A stretch of DNA of 43,738 bases from Candidatus Parabeggiatoa sp. nov. 2 (GTDB lineage Bacteria; Pseudomonadota; Gammaproteobacteria; Beggiatoales; Beggiatoaceae): assembly GCA_002085445.1 (NCBI GenBank), contig NBMI01000078.1, positions 1 to 43,738 on the forward strand, read 5' to 3'. The notes beneath the pieces are model-generated. The model saw nothing but the letters and a program-made list of their open reading frames with translations. It made no database searches and was not told the DNA's origin. The translations under genes were made by a program, and so were the position numbers. Below are positions 35,699-43,738 of this stretch, one piece after another (the stretch's first letter is position 1; every line of letters begins with the position of its first letter).

Positions 35699-37243
35699 AT
35701 GGAATTTAATACCAAAAGTGGTCATCCAGAAAAGCAACGTACTGCCTGTGTGGTTGTGGGCGTTTATGAACCACGTCGTTTATCTGAGGTTGCTAGACGA
35801 ATTGATGAAGTCAGTCAAGGGCATCTCTCTTCTATTTTGCGCCGCGGGGATTTGGAGGGCAAGCCCGGCCAAACCTTATTATTGCACAATGTGCCTGGCA
35901 CGTTAGCTGACCGTGTTTTGCTTGTGGGTTGTGGACGTGAACGCGAATTAGGTGATAACCAATATCGTAAAGTGATGGCACAGGCCATACGGACGTTGCA
36001 TGAAACGGGTTCCATGGAAGCCGTGTGTTATTTGACAGAATTGAATGTGCGTGGTCGTGACACGGCATGGCGTGTCCGTCAAGCCATTGAAACGGCACAC
36101 TCTACCTTATACGTTTTTGATCAACTGAAAAGCAAAAAAGAAAACACGCGGCGGCCCTTGCGTAAAATCGTTTTTAGTGTGGCATCGCGCCGTGAATTAG
36201 GCCTCGCTGAACAAGCCAGTCGTGAAGCCCAAAAAATTGCCGAGGGAGCCAGGCTGGCTAAAGATTTAGGCAATATGCCCGGCAATATATGTACACCTTC
36301 TTATTTAGCCGATCAGGCCAAAACTCTGTGCGGTTTACATGAGAAGCTCACTTGTAAAGTACTTACAGAAACCCAGTTGGAAAAACAGGGCTTTGGTGCT
36401 TTGTTGGCCGTTTCTAAGGGGAGTGAACAACCCCCTCGTCTAATTATTTTAGAATATCGGAATGGTAAAAAGAACGATGCACCAATTGTCTTTGTTGGCA
36501 AGGGTGTCACATTTGATTCTGGCGGCATTTCGATAAAACCCTCGAAGAACATGGACGAGATGAAGTTTGACATGTGTGGTGGTGCCGCTGTGCTAGGTAC
36601 GATGTCGGCTGCCGCTGAGTTACAATTGCCCTTAAACGTGGTCGGCCTTATCCCGGCCGTCGAAAATTTGCCCAGCGGGGGGGCCACGAAACCGGGCGAT
36701 ATTGTTACCAGCTTGTCGGGACAAACAATTGAAATACTTAATACCGATGCCGAAGGTCGGCTGATTTTATGCGATGCACTCACTTACGCCGAGAATTACA
36801 AGCCCGAAGTCGTTATTGACATTGCCACGCTGACAGGCGGGTGTGTGGTGGCTTTAGGTAAACATGCTCATGGCTTGCTGAGTAACCATAACCCCCTTAC
36901 CAATGATTTGCTCAATGCCGGCAAAGACAGCGGTGATCGTGCTTGGGAATTGCCGTTGTGGGATGATTACCAAGAGCAAATCAAAAGTAGCTTTGCTGAC
37001 GTCGCCAACGTCGGTGGACGTGAGGGGAGTGCTATCACTGCCGCGTGCTTCTTGTCACGCTTCACCAAAAAATACCATTGGGCACATTTAGATATTGCCG
37101 GCACCGCGTATTTGTTCGATAAAAAAGAAAAAGGTGCCACCGGACGGCCAGTGCCGCTATTGACGCAATATCTTATTGATCGCAGCAATGAAGTGACCGT
37201 TGCGCCCCCCCCTCCCCCAGTTGTTGTTGTCGATGAAGAGTAA
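35699..37243 (+). CDS. pepA: Leucyl aminopeptidase (M17)
   Basis: This two-metal cytosolic aminopeptidase may also bind DNA, as E. coli PepA does. The 514-residue protein has all expected ligands: Lys 268 and Asp 273 ([11 protein letters not shown]), Lys 280, Asp 291, and Asp 350/Glu 352/Arg 354 in the M17 signature NTDAEGRL. The C-terminus carries an extra [12 protein letters not shown] tail, partly from a C-run. AAAGGA is 9 bases upstream of the ATG. holC is downstream, as in most gammaproteobacteria, but 1.4 kb away. Confidence 0.97.
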   Translation: MEFNTKSGHPEKQRTACVVVGVYEPRRLSEVARRIDEVSQGHLSSILRRGDLEGKPGQTLLLHNVPGTLADRVLLVGCGRERELGDNQYRKVMAQAIRTLHETGSMEAVCYLTELNVRGRDTAWRVRQAIETAHSTLYVFDQLKSKKENTRRPLRKIVFSVASRRELGLAEQASREAQKIAEGARLAKDLGNMPGNICTPSYLADQAKTLCGLHEKLTCKVLTETQLEKQGFGALLAVSKGSEQPPRLIILEYRNGKKNDAPIVFVGKGVTFDSGGISIKPSKNMDEMKFDMCGGAAVLGTMSAAAELQLPLNVVGLIPAVENLPSGGATKPGDIVTSLSGQTIEILNTDAEGRLILCDALTYAENYKPEVVIDIATLTGGCVVALGKHAHGLLSNHNPLTNDLLNAGKDSGDRAWELPLWDDYQEQIKSSFADVANVGGREGSAITAACFLSRFTKKYHWAHLDIAGTAYLFDKKEKGATGRPVPLLTQYLIDRSNEVTVAPPPPPVVVVDEE

Positions 37244-38641
37244 ATAGGGGGAAACGCGAATAGCAGCGAGAGCGACAGATGAACCGCGAATTTATTTAAA
37301 TCGACTCAGCACCGCTAAGTAGACTAGACACCGTCATCCTTGAGTTTTTTGTCATGTCTCACGCTGCTATAGATGTTCAGATAAATATTTGGGGAGGAGT
37401 CATCGATTTATCGATGACATCTGTGATAAGTACCTGTGCAAGTATTTTATGGTATTTAGGTTCTTGTAATACCAGCGTTTTTTCAAAAAACGCCGGTGTA
37501 TACTTTACACCGAACTAGGAATCAGTTTTTCAATGAAAAACTTGAACTTGATAAATATTTCGCTCGTCATATTTATTTCTTAGAGCCGAGAAAGATTTCT
37601 CAGAGCCGAGAAATGACAGAAAGTTTCTCAGAGCCGAGAAAGATTTCTCTAATATTTCTCTTATTTCTCTTACCACTGAAACATAAACGAAATGAGAGAA
37701 AAAGCTATATTTATGATGGTGCTCAGTATAAAATACTTGATTAATCATGCTCAGGTATACTTTGCACAAATTGCGCTCTTGTCATTTCGACAGATACGAA
37801 ATCTGGTTTTCATGGCTCCATTGTTTTATAAGTACCCGTGCAAGAGTTTGAAAGGTTTATGGTTTTTGTTAGGTTTATTTTTTGAAAATACCTGCACAGG
37901 TACTTAGTATTTCAGAAAAATAGGAATCCAAGATTTCTCACAGATGTCATCGATAAATCGATGACTCCTCCTAGGGTGGTGAAAAGGAAGTTCCAAGGGT
38001 TCGATAACTTGATCCCACTTTTGTTCCTCTTCAGTCAATAAATAATAAAAACTAAATATCATTAAACTCATTAATCATTAATCATTAATCATTAATCATT
38101 AATCATTAATCATTAATCATTAATTGTTAATTATTTTCACCACCCCAGACTCCTCCCCAAAATTTATGATGGTGCTCAGTATAAAATACCTGATTAATCA
38201 TGCTCAGGTATACTTTGCACAAATTGCGCTTTTGTCATTTCTTTTTTCGCCAGAATCTGGTTTTCATGGCTCCATTGTATAATCTTTCCTAAAAATAGGA
38301 GTCCAAGATTTAAGCACCTGTGCAAATATTTTCTGGTATTAATAAATTTATTTTGTCAATGCGTCAGTCCTAATAGCGTTTTTCAGATAAAACGGCTGAT
38401 GGGCCAATTAATTTCGCAAGCGATATTGTAAATCAAGGATGTTTATTTTAAGCATCGAAAAACGGGTGCTATAACTTGCTATTTAGAGAGAAGTTATTGA
38501 ATTGGATATTAGGCGTATAAATCTTTTCATGGAAAAAATACCAAGTATCGATTCGAGCCTTTTCAAACTTTTCTGAAAGTCTATAGCCCATTCGCCACTA
38601 GCCACTCGCCATTCGCCATTACCAATTAATAACCAATTATC
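37244..38641. repeat. 1.4 kb pepA-holC gap full of repeats
   Basis: No gene is supported. A hairpin CGTTTTTTCAAAAAACG lies at about 37476. Three CAGAGCCGAGAAA units lie at 37578-37645. A block containing ATGCTCAGGTATACTTTGCA and AAATCTGGTTTTCATGGCTCC occurs twice (37747-37821 and 38199-38273), with related sequence at 2423-2487. TTAATCATTAATCATTAATC (8 or so units of a heptamer) fills 38070-38125. ATTCGCCACTAGCCACTCGCCATTCGCC (7-base steps, shown here in two halves: ATTCGCCACTAGCC and ACTCGCCATTCGCC) lies at 38590-38620, just before holC. Confidence 0.7.
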
Positions 38642-39073
38642 ATGCACCCAGTTTATTTTTACATATTGCACACACGTAATAGGCAAGAAAAGGCTCGTCT
38701 TGCCTGCCAAATAACTAACAAAGCTTGGCATCAAGGCTACCGTATTTACATCCATACCGACTCGCTGGCACGGGCACAGCGATTCGATGTGATGCTGTGG
38801 ACATTTAAAGAAGAAAGTTTTTTGCCGCACGATATTTACCCAAATGTGCCACACTCGTTAGCCCCGATACGGATCGGCTACACGCCGCAAGTTTGCGATG
38901 GTATGGACGTATTAATCAATCTGACTGAAACGGTGCCACCGTTTTTTGAACAGTTTAAGCGAATTGTCGAAATCGTTGATGATACGCCTTTTGCGCGTGA
39001 GACTGGCCGAGGACGTTATCGCTTTTATAGAGAAAGAGGTCTTGAATTGAGAGTACATAATATTAACCGTTAA
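38642..39073 (+). CDS. holC: DNA polymerase III chi subunit
   Basis: Chi links the clamp loader to single-strand-binding protein. The 143-residue protein is typical in length and has the family's VYFYILHTRNRQEKARLACQ opening, the GYRIYIHTDS strand, LWTFKEESFLPHDI, and the DVLINLT and IVEIVDD strands toward the C-terminus. Its position after pepA supports the call. It is followed 21 bases later by a small ORF; valS, often next, is not present. Confidence 0.93.
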   Translation: MHPVYFYILHTRNRQEKARLACQITNKAWHQGYRIYIHTDSLARAQRFDVMLWTFKEESFLPHDIYPNVPHSLAPIRIGYTPQVCDGMDVLINLTETVPPFFEQFKRIVEIVDDTPFARETGRGRYRFYRERGLELRVHNINR

Positions 39074-39094
39074 GCGGTATAGGCGCATGCCCAG

Positions 39095-39355
39095 ATGAAA
39101 CAAGCAGAAAAAATTGACCTTCCAGTATTAAAAGATGTCGTTGTCCCGGGCAAGGATGTACCGGTGACAGACGAACTGCCGCCCGTACTTAACGAAATTC
39201 AAGCCAAAGCGCTCCAACAACAAATAGAAAAAATTGTTCAAGCGCGACTAGAAACAGCCTTGAAGAAAGCCACTCAGCAAGCCGTCAAAGACATCAAAAC
39301 GCATCTATCGAAAGTGCTACCACAACTCATCAAAGCAGCCAATAACCAGAATTAA
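39095..39355 (+). CDS. Small conserved-type hypothetical protein downstream of holC
   Basis: The 86-residue protein has two parts: an extended N-terminus IDLPVLKDVVVPGKDVPVTD and an amphipathic helical stretch from about residue 32 (EIQAKALQQQIEKIVQARLE and on). The IPxLxDVV-type opening is, as I recall, seen in unnamed small proteins near holC in other gammaproteobacteria. No signal peptide or catalytic motif is visible. The 21-base gap suggests co-transcription with holC, so a role near the replisome is conceivable but unproven. Confidence 0.6.
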   Translation: MKQAEKIDLPVLKDVVVPGKDVPVTDELPPVLNEIQAKALQQQIEKIVQARLETALKKATQQAVKDIKTHLSKVLPQLIKAANNQN

Positions 39356-39514
39356 AAGAGGGCCCCAACCCCAAAGTGGTTGAAATAATTCACAATTAAT
39401 AATTCACAATTAATTATTAATTAGGCCCCAACTCCGAAGGGATTGAATGTGAAGCGCCACGATATTTACCTACCTGGGGAAAATCAACCAACCATCTGTA
39501 TAAACAGGGGAGAA

Positions 39515-40246
39515 ATGATGACAACATTAAAAAAACTGAACCTTGTCATGCTAGTTGCTATCTTGCTTATCTTTTCAAGTGCCACAATGGCATGGAGTTG
39601 GACGGAAACTTGGGAAGGACTGAAGCAAGACGTCAAGGAAGGCAGCGAAAAATTAGAAGATGGCGTGAAGAAAGGCTGTGACAAATTAGAGAAAGGAATC
39701 AAGAAAGGAATCGAAAAACTCGAAAAAGGCCTCAAGAAAGGCGGTGACAAATTAGAGAAAGGAATCAAGAAAGGAATCGAAGAACTCGATAACGGAATTG
39801 AAGAATTGCAGACAATAATCCCAGAATGGATGCAGGATTTGGAAGAATTGGAGACAAAAATCCCAGAATGGATGCATGAATTGGAAGACGGTTTAGAAAA
39901 AGGGAGCGACAAAATAAGAGAACTGCTACGGAAAATCGACCCAAATATTGATACGTCGGGGCAAGGCTGTGGCACAGGCTTAACCACGCAAATCGTCATA
40001 GATAACTGGAGCCTATTTGACTTCAGTTCAGCTTGTCAAGCACACGATAACTGTTACAGTACGTGCAATGCCACCCGCAATGCTTGTGACAATGAGTTTT
40101 TGACCCTTCTCCAAAAAACGTGTCCATCTAAGAAAGCGGCTCGGGTTAAATATCAAATGTGCCGGGCTATTGCCAAAATGTACTGGTACACGGTTTCTGA
40201 AACGGGGCAATCCGCATGGGAACAAGCACAGACGAATTGCCACTGA
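39515..40246 (+). CDS. Secreted phospholipase A2-like protein with 11-residue amphipathic repeats
   Basis: The 243-residue protein starts at ATG 39515 behind GGGGAG; the longer frame from 39443 lies in repeat DNA. A signal peptide ends at about ATMA (residue 25). Residues 35-100 are six near-perfect 11-residue units (KLEDGVKKGCD, KLEKGIKKGIE, KLEKGLKKGGD, KLEKGIKKGIE and so on), forming an amphipathic, strongly charged helix, followed by two related IPEWMxxLE units (102-129). The C-terminal 95 residues carry GCGTG (151-155) and SACQAHDNCYSTC with the His-Asp pair (177/178) and nine cysteines in all. This matches the CCxxHDxCYxxC core of secreted PLA2s, most like animal group XII in the order of later cysteines. 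It would hydrolyse or bind phospholipids outside the cytoplasm. Confidence 0.75.
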   Translation: MMTTLKKLNLVMLVAILLIFSSATMAWSWTETWEGLKQDVKEGSEKLEDGVKKGCDKLEKGIKKGIEKLEKGLKKGGDKLEKGIKKGIEELDNGIEELQTIIPEWMQDLEELETKIPEWMHELEDGLEKGSDKIRELLRKIDPNIDTSGQGCGTGLTTQIVIDNWSLFDFSSACQAHDNCYSTCNATRNACDNEFLTLLQKTCPSKKAARVKYQMCRAIAKMYWYTVSETGQSAWEQAQTNCH

Positions 40247-40269
40247 TAGAATATAGTTTTTCAAAATAA

Positions 40270-40316
40270 CCTACTACGAACAGACATACCCCGTTTGTAG
40301 TAGGCGATTTATCGCC
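40270..40316 (+). terminator. Possible terminator after the PLA2-like gene
   Basis: CCTACTACGAAC (40270-40281) and GTTTGTAGTAGG (40293-40304) form a 12-bp hairpin with one G-T pair. It overlaps a second small hairpin GGCGATTTATCGCC (40303-40316). No T-run follows, so termination strength is uncertain. Confidence 0.45.
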
Positions 40317-40463
40317 TCACGCAAACAACCAGTCATCCAAACTCCGTTTTTAAGACATTTATTTTATAAGGTTATTGGGCACCATCTGGGGGCCATAAAA
40401 GAATTTGAATGTTTTCAAATGAAAGTATGGCCCTCTACCGCGCCTTATATTGATACTTAATTG

Positions 40464-41155
40464 CGCGGATAAACGAATTGGCCGTTGTGTCGTACAACGA
40501 ATTACGCGGATAAACGAATTATTGGCTGTTGTCTAGTTAGTACAACGAATTACGCGGATAAACGAATTATTGGCTGTTGTCTCGTTAGTACAACTTAGTA
40601 CAACGAATTACGCGGATAAACGAATTAGCTGTTGTCTAATTTAGCTGTTGTCTAATACAACGAATTAATTGCGCGGATAAACGAATTAGCTGTTGTCTAA
40701 TACAACGAATTAATTGCGCGGATAAACGAATTGGCTGTTGTTTCGTACAACGAATTACGCGGATAAACGAATTATTGGCTGTTGTCTCGTTAGTACAACT
40801 TAGTACAACGAATTACGCGGATAAACGAATTAGCTGTTGTCTAATACAATACAACGAATTAATTGCGCGGATAAACGAATTGGCTGTTGTGTCGTTAGTA
40901 TTAGTACAACGAAACTTCGTATTGGCCCGCCAATGACGCGGATAAACGAATTGGCCGTTGTGTCGTTAGTATTAGTACAACGAAACTTCGTATTGGCCCG
41001 CCAATGACGCGGATAAACGAATTATTCGAATTATTGGCTGTTGTAGTACAACTTAGTACAACGAATTACGCGGATAAACGAATTATTGGCTGTTGTCTCG
41101 TTAGTACAACTTAGTACAACGAATTACGCGGATAAACGAATTAGCTGTTGTCTAA
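40464..41155. repeat. Second tandem array, about 13 units, inverted relative to the first
   Basis: The core GCGGATAAACGAATT is repeated about 13 times with inter-core stretches of 40-70 bases, themselves made of a few modules (ATTGGCTGTTGTCTCGTTAG, TACAACTTAGTACAACGAAT, TTGTGTCGTTAGTATTAGTA, CTTCGTATTGGCCCGCCAAT). Read on the minus strand the core is AATTCGTTTATCCGC, identical to the unit of the array at 3970-4529. Modules are shuffled rather than unique, so they are not CRISPR spacers. Confidence 0.9.
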
Positions 41156-41185
41156 TCAAACTTTAGTTTGGCATGCCCAAGTTAA

Positions 41186-42505
41186 AACTGGCCGACTCCT
41201 ATCTATCGTGCATGCCATTACCGTTTGTACGCAAGGTTTATTTCCATTTATTTTATAAGGTTATTGGGCACCATCTGGGGGCCATAAAATAATTTGAATG
41301 TTTTCAAATGAAAGTATGGCCCTCTATCGCGCCAAACTAAAGTTTGGACAGGAGTCCAAGATTTATCTTGGACGTTTCGGACATCCAAACTAAAGTTTGG
41401 ACGGATTTTCTTGATGATAAATCCCTAACGATTAAATCCTTTTTTATATACAATCCTTGTAGTTATTGAAAGTATGGCCCTCAGTCGCGCCTTATATTAC
41501 TTTAGCCTCGACAACAGCGCGTCAGTCAGTCGTCAATGGCAATCCGACAAGGGGCAGTGTGCAAAAAAAAACGAGTTTCTGCGAACAGAGCAAGTCCATC
41601 TTTGGATAAACTTTGATGTCAATGACGGCACGTAAGTCGTCAGGGTTTGGCAATACTAACATTTGGGCGTTCTTTCAATGAGCAATAAATCATTTTTCAG
41701 CGGACTGAACAAACCAAGCCTCGGATAAACTTGTTCCATGTCGGCCGACAATTGCGTGAAAACCTTTTTTCAGCGGACTGCCTGAATAAACCATCGGCTA
41801 AACTTTAGCCTTAATGATGGCACGTAAGTCATATGTGTTTTTTCACCCAAGCCTTTGGGCGTTCTTTAACAAATTAAAAAACAGGTTCAGAAAAATAACT
41901 GGCCGACTCCTATCTATCGTGCGCGCCATTACCGTTTGTACGGAAGGTTTATTACCATTAACTTCGTAAGGTTATTGGGCACCATCTGGGGGCCATAAAA
42001 TAATTTGAATGTTCTCAAATGAAAGTATGGCCCTCTATCGCGCCTTATATTGAGACTTTTTGTAGGGGTGTTATTGGGCGTGGGACTCAATTCGGGGAGG
42101 ATTAAATCCTTTTTTATATACAATCCTTGTAGTTATTGAAAGTTTGGGCGTTATTTCAATAAGCGATAAATCATTTTTCTGCGGACTGAACAAACCAAGC
42201 CTCGGATAAACTTGTTCCATATCGGCTGACATTCAATAAAAACATTTTTCAGCGGACTGCCAGAATAAACCCTCGGCTAAACTTTCGTCCTAATGATGGC
42301 ATGTTGTCATCAGTGTTTTTTCACCCAAGCCTTTGGGCGTTCTTTAACAAATTAAAAAACAGGTTCAGAAAATTGCCGGAGTCCAAACTTTAGTTTGGCA
42401 TGCCCAAGTTAAAACTGGCCGACTCCTATCTATCGTGCGCGCCATTACCGTTTGTACGGAAGGTTTATTACCATTAACTTCGTAAGGTTATTGGGCACCA
42501 TCTGG
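41186..42505. repeat. Nested segmental repeat, three starts
   Basis: The sequence starting CTGGCCGACTCCTATCTATC is present at about 41187, 41899 and 42415. In the first two copies it runs into GGTTATTGGGCACCATCTGG and a palindromic GGGCCATAA...TATGGCCC element with the inner inverted repeat ATTTGAATGTTTTCAAAT. Further shared blocks are TTAAATCCTTTTTTATATAC (41435 and 42101), CAGCGGACTG with its tail (41698/41773 and 42180/42250) and GCCTTTGGGCGTTCTTTAAC (41850 and 42331). The third copy ends 19 bases before the next gene's start. The palindromic element also occurs alone at 40372-40458. No gene is contained. Confidence 0.85.
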
Positions 42506-42523
42506 TAAACACAAGAGGTGATT

Positions 42524-43006
42524 ATGTTTCGCCATAGTCTGATGGCAGTAGTAATTTTCGCTACCGCTTTTGCCATATCGCCCGCTCAAGCCGGCCGTGT
42601 CGATCTCACCCAAGCACTTTTGGCACAGCCCGAGGTCGTGCAGGGTATTAAATCCATCTGTAAAAATATATGTGCCGGCAATGAACGTAAAAGTTGGTTA
42701 ACTCGAGCGACGTTAGATATAAATCCTGGCACTTATTCTATTCTCGAAATACACGTCCGTCTAAGAAACCGACAGAAGGCGAAAGTTTTTGGTAAACGCT
42801 TTACCGTCTATTCTAGTCACAGTACGTTGAAGGCTAAAATACGAATCCACAATGATACGTGTGAAGCCTCAATCGGTAATTACAAGAAGGATATCTATTT
42901 TAGCAACGATTTGTATAAAATCAGTTGGTGGTTAGCTGTTCATTTGGATAAACTTTTTGATTTTCTACCGTCTTCTATTAAGGCACACTTGCCCAATTGT
43001 GCTTAA
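42524..43006 (+). CDS. Small exported protein of unknown function
   Basis: The 160-residue protein starts at ATG 42524 behind AGAGG. It has a signal peptide (about 1-24, ending AQAG) and a mature part with four cysteines (CKNIC, DTC and the penultimate Cys). Predicted strands with alternating basic residues (YSILEIHVRLRNRQKAKVFG, STLKAKIRIHN) follow. I do not recognise the family. It lies directly after the last copy of the segmental repeat and upstream of two more exported proteins, so the group may be co-expressed. Confidence 0.65.
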   Translation: MFRHSLMAVVIFATAFAISPAQAGRVDLTQALLAQPEVVQGIKSICKNICAGNERKSWLTRATLDINPGTYSILEIHVRLRNRQKAKVFGKRFTVYSSHSTLKAKIRIHNDTCEASIGNYKKDIYFSNDLYKISWWLAVHLDKLFDFLPSSIKAHLPNCA

Positions 43007-43039
43007 GCTCATTCTGGAAGGCGAACCTTTAGCTTCAAA

Positions 43040-43070
43040 GAAATCCGATTTTTTGAAAAAATCGGATTTC
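43040..43070 (+). terminator. Hairpin between two exported-protein genes
   Basis: GAAATCCGATTTTTT...AAAAAATCGGATTTC is a perfect 14-bp hairpin with a minimal loop. It resembles the terminator at 2302-2334 in its AAATCCGAT arm. It may terminate or just stabilise the message. Confidence 0.5.
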
Positions 43071-43110
43071 TAACCGACTCTAGATTTGTACGCAACGCAC
43101 CGGAGGAATT

Positions 43111-43638
43111 ATGCGCTTATTTATTTTAGCGGTGTTCACCGCAATGCTTTTGACTTCTAACGCCTCGTTGGCAGGAATTGACAAAGAAGCCTGCGAGCAA
43201 GTCTTCCGTTCAATGGCAAATCAGGTTGATTGCCAATTAAGTTTTTCAACAGATGCACGAGAGCGCGATGATCTGATGAAGAAAACTTATGGTATTATCC
43301 GCAATATTACCTGCACCACCCACCTGAATATTCCTAAAAATAAGGTATTCAATGCGCTATTCGGTGCTGATAAAACCACTTTATCGCCCCACACAATTGA
43401 CTGTGATATTCAAACCAATGGTGACAAGTTCAAAATTGGTTTAACGCTCGCGCCGTGGATACAGTTTGGTGATGAAGGTGCTTCGGATGTTCGCTTGAAT
43501 ATTGGAAAGGTGACGGGGGTTCCAAAATTTATAGGGAGATTGATAGTCAAATATGGGAATGGCCCCAAGCTGCAAAAAGAAGCGAAAAAGGCATTGAACC
43601 AATTTCTCGCCCAGATGGAAAAAAAAATGCGACAGTGA
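43111..43638 (+). CDS. Small exported protein of unknown function, member of a tandem family
   Basis: The 175-residue protein has a strong GGAGGAATT ribosome site, a signal peptide (MRLFILAVFTAMLLTSNASLAG) and four cysteines in the mature part (ACEQV, DCQL, ITCTTH, DCDI). Two beta-rich stretches (FKIGLTLAPWIQFG and DVRLNIGKVTGV) and a basic helical C-terminus follow. The family is not recognised. The next gene begins with almost the same signal peptide, so this is one of at least two tandem paralogues. Confidence 0.65.
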   Translation: MRLFILAVFTAMLLTSNASLAGIDKEACEQVFRSMANQVDCQLSFSTDARERDDLMKKTYGIIRNITCTTHLNIPKNKVFNALFGADKTTLSPHTIDCDIQTNGDKFKIGLTLAPWIQFGDEGASDVRLNIGKVTGVPKFIGRLIVKYGNGPKLQKEAKKALNQFLAQMEKKMRQ

Positions 43639-43699
43639 AAACCAAGGCGGATATTTGCGCTTTGACCACCAATCAACGCACTGTAAGAGTGAGTTAGTT

Positions 43700-43738
43700 A
43701 TGCGTTTATTTATTTTGACTGTGTTAACGGCAATGCTC
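43700..43738 (+). CDS. Start of a further paralogous exported protein (cut by the window end)
   Basis: Only 13 codons are visible, reading MRLFILTVLTAML. They match the first 13 residues of the preceding protein (MRLFILAVFTAML) at 11 positions, which marks a tandem paralogue. No strong ribosome site is seen. Confidence 0.5.
   Translation, partial: MRLFILTVLTAML

Noticed and set aside
39484-39999. 171-codon antisense frame opposite the PLA2-like gene
   Set aside because: It is a Ser/Phe/Pro-rich shadow of the Lys/Glu repeat; the sense strand has the ribosome site, signal peptide and PLA2 motif.
40464-41155. CRISPR array
   Set aside because: The stretches between cores are re-used modules rather than unique spacers, core-to-core distances vary widely, and there are no cas genes.
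1-43738. tRNA or rRNA genes
   Set aside because: No cloverleaf-like segment with the conserved T-loop word GTTCGAxxC in context, and no rRNA sequence, was noticed; a tRNAscan run would settle it.

Overview
This window looks like chromosomal DNA from a gammaproteobacterium, most likely one of the large sulfur bacteria (Thiotrichales, Beggiatoaceae). The evidence is a canonical gammaproteobacterial backbone: map divergent from rpsB-tsf-pyrH-frr-uppS-cdsA-dxr-rseP-bamA-skp-lpxD-fabZ-lpxA-lpxB, and pepA-holC divergent from lptF-lptG. In addition, the moderately AT-rich intergenic DNA is packed with short 7-nt-period repeats, above all TAACTGA, which I recall being described as abundant in Beggiatoaceae genomes. 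The genus assignment is inference. No rRNA, tRNA or convincing CRISPR array was seen.

Layout. 1-2334: a two-gene osmolyte-type ABC transporter operon with a terminator. 2335-6060: repeat-rich DNA with a truncated hypothetical gene, a tandem array, and a decayed class I aminotransferase whose 3' end has been tandemly duplicated. 6061-8138: a STAS protein and a cytoplasmic hybrid histidine kinase. 8139-10930 (minus strand): moeB, moaD and a broken moaE. 11079-11663: a haem-binding lipoprotein. 12549-31414: map and the large translation / isoprenoid / outer-membrane operon. 31415-32359: two copies of a candidate sigma-54-dependent small RNA. 32360-35031: lptG and lptF (minus strand). 35699-39355: pepA, holC and a small conserved ORF. 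39515-43738: a secreted phospholipase A2-like protein, a second tandem array, a nested segmental repeat, and a run of small exported proteins cut off by the window end.

How the genes work together. rpsB/tsf/pyrH/frr serve translation and UMP synthesis. dxr/uppS/cdsA supply isoprenoid carriers and phospholipid precursors. rseP/bamA/skp maintain the outer membrane. lpxD/fabZ/lpxA/lpxB start lipid A synthesis, and lptF/lptG export the finished LPS. moeB/moaD/moaE belong to molybdopterin synthesis.

The unusual aspect is genome plasticity. A normally compact essential operon is split by gaps of up to about 1.2 kb. Repeats have been absorbed in frame into dxr and the kinase, and they form the last codons and stops of several genes. 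3'-terminal gene fragments have been copied next to, or onto, other genes (moaE, the aminotransferase, pyrH onto frr). lpxA lacks about 20 residues near one turn of its beta-helix. The best candidates for new biology are the duplicated sigma-54/anti-Shine-Dalgarno-loop RNA (31581-32231) and the secreted PLA2-like protein with 11-residue amphipathic repeats plus its neighbouring exported proteins.
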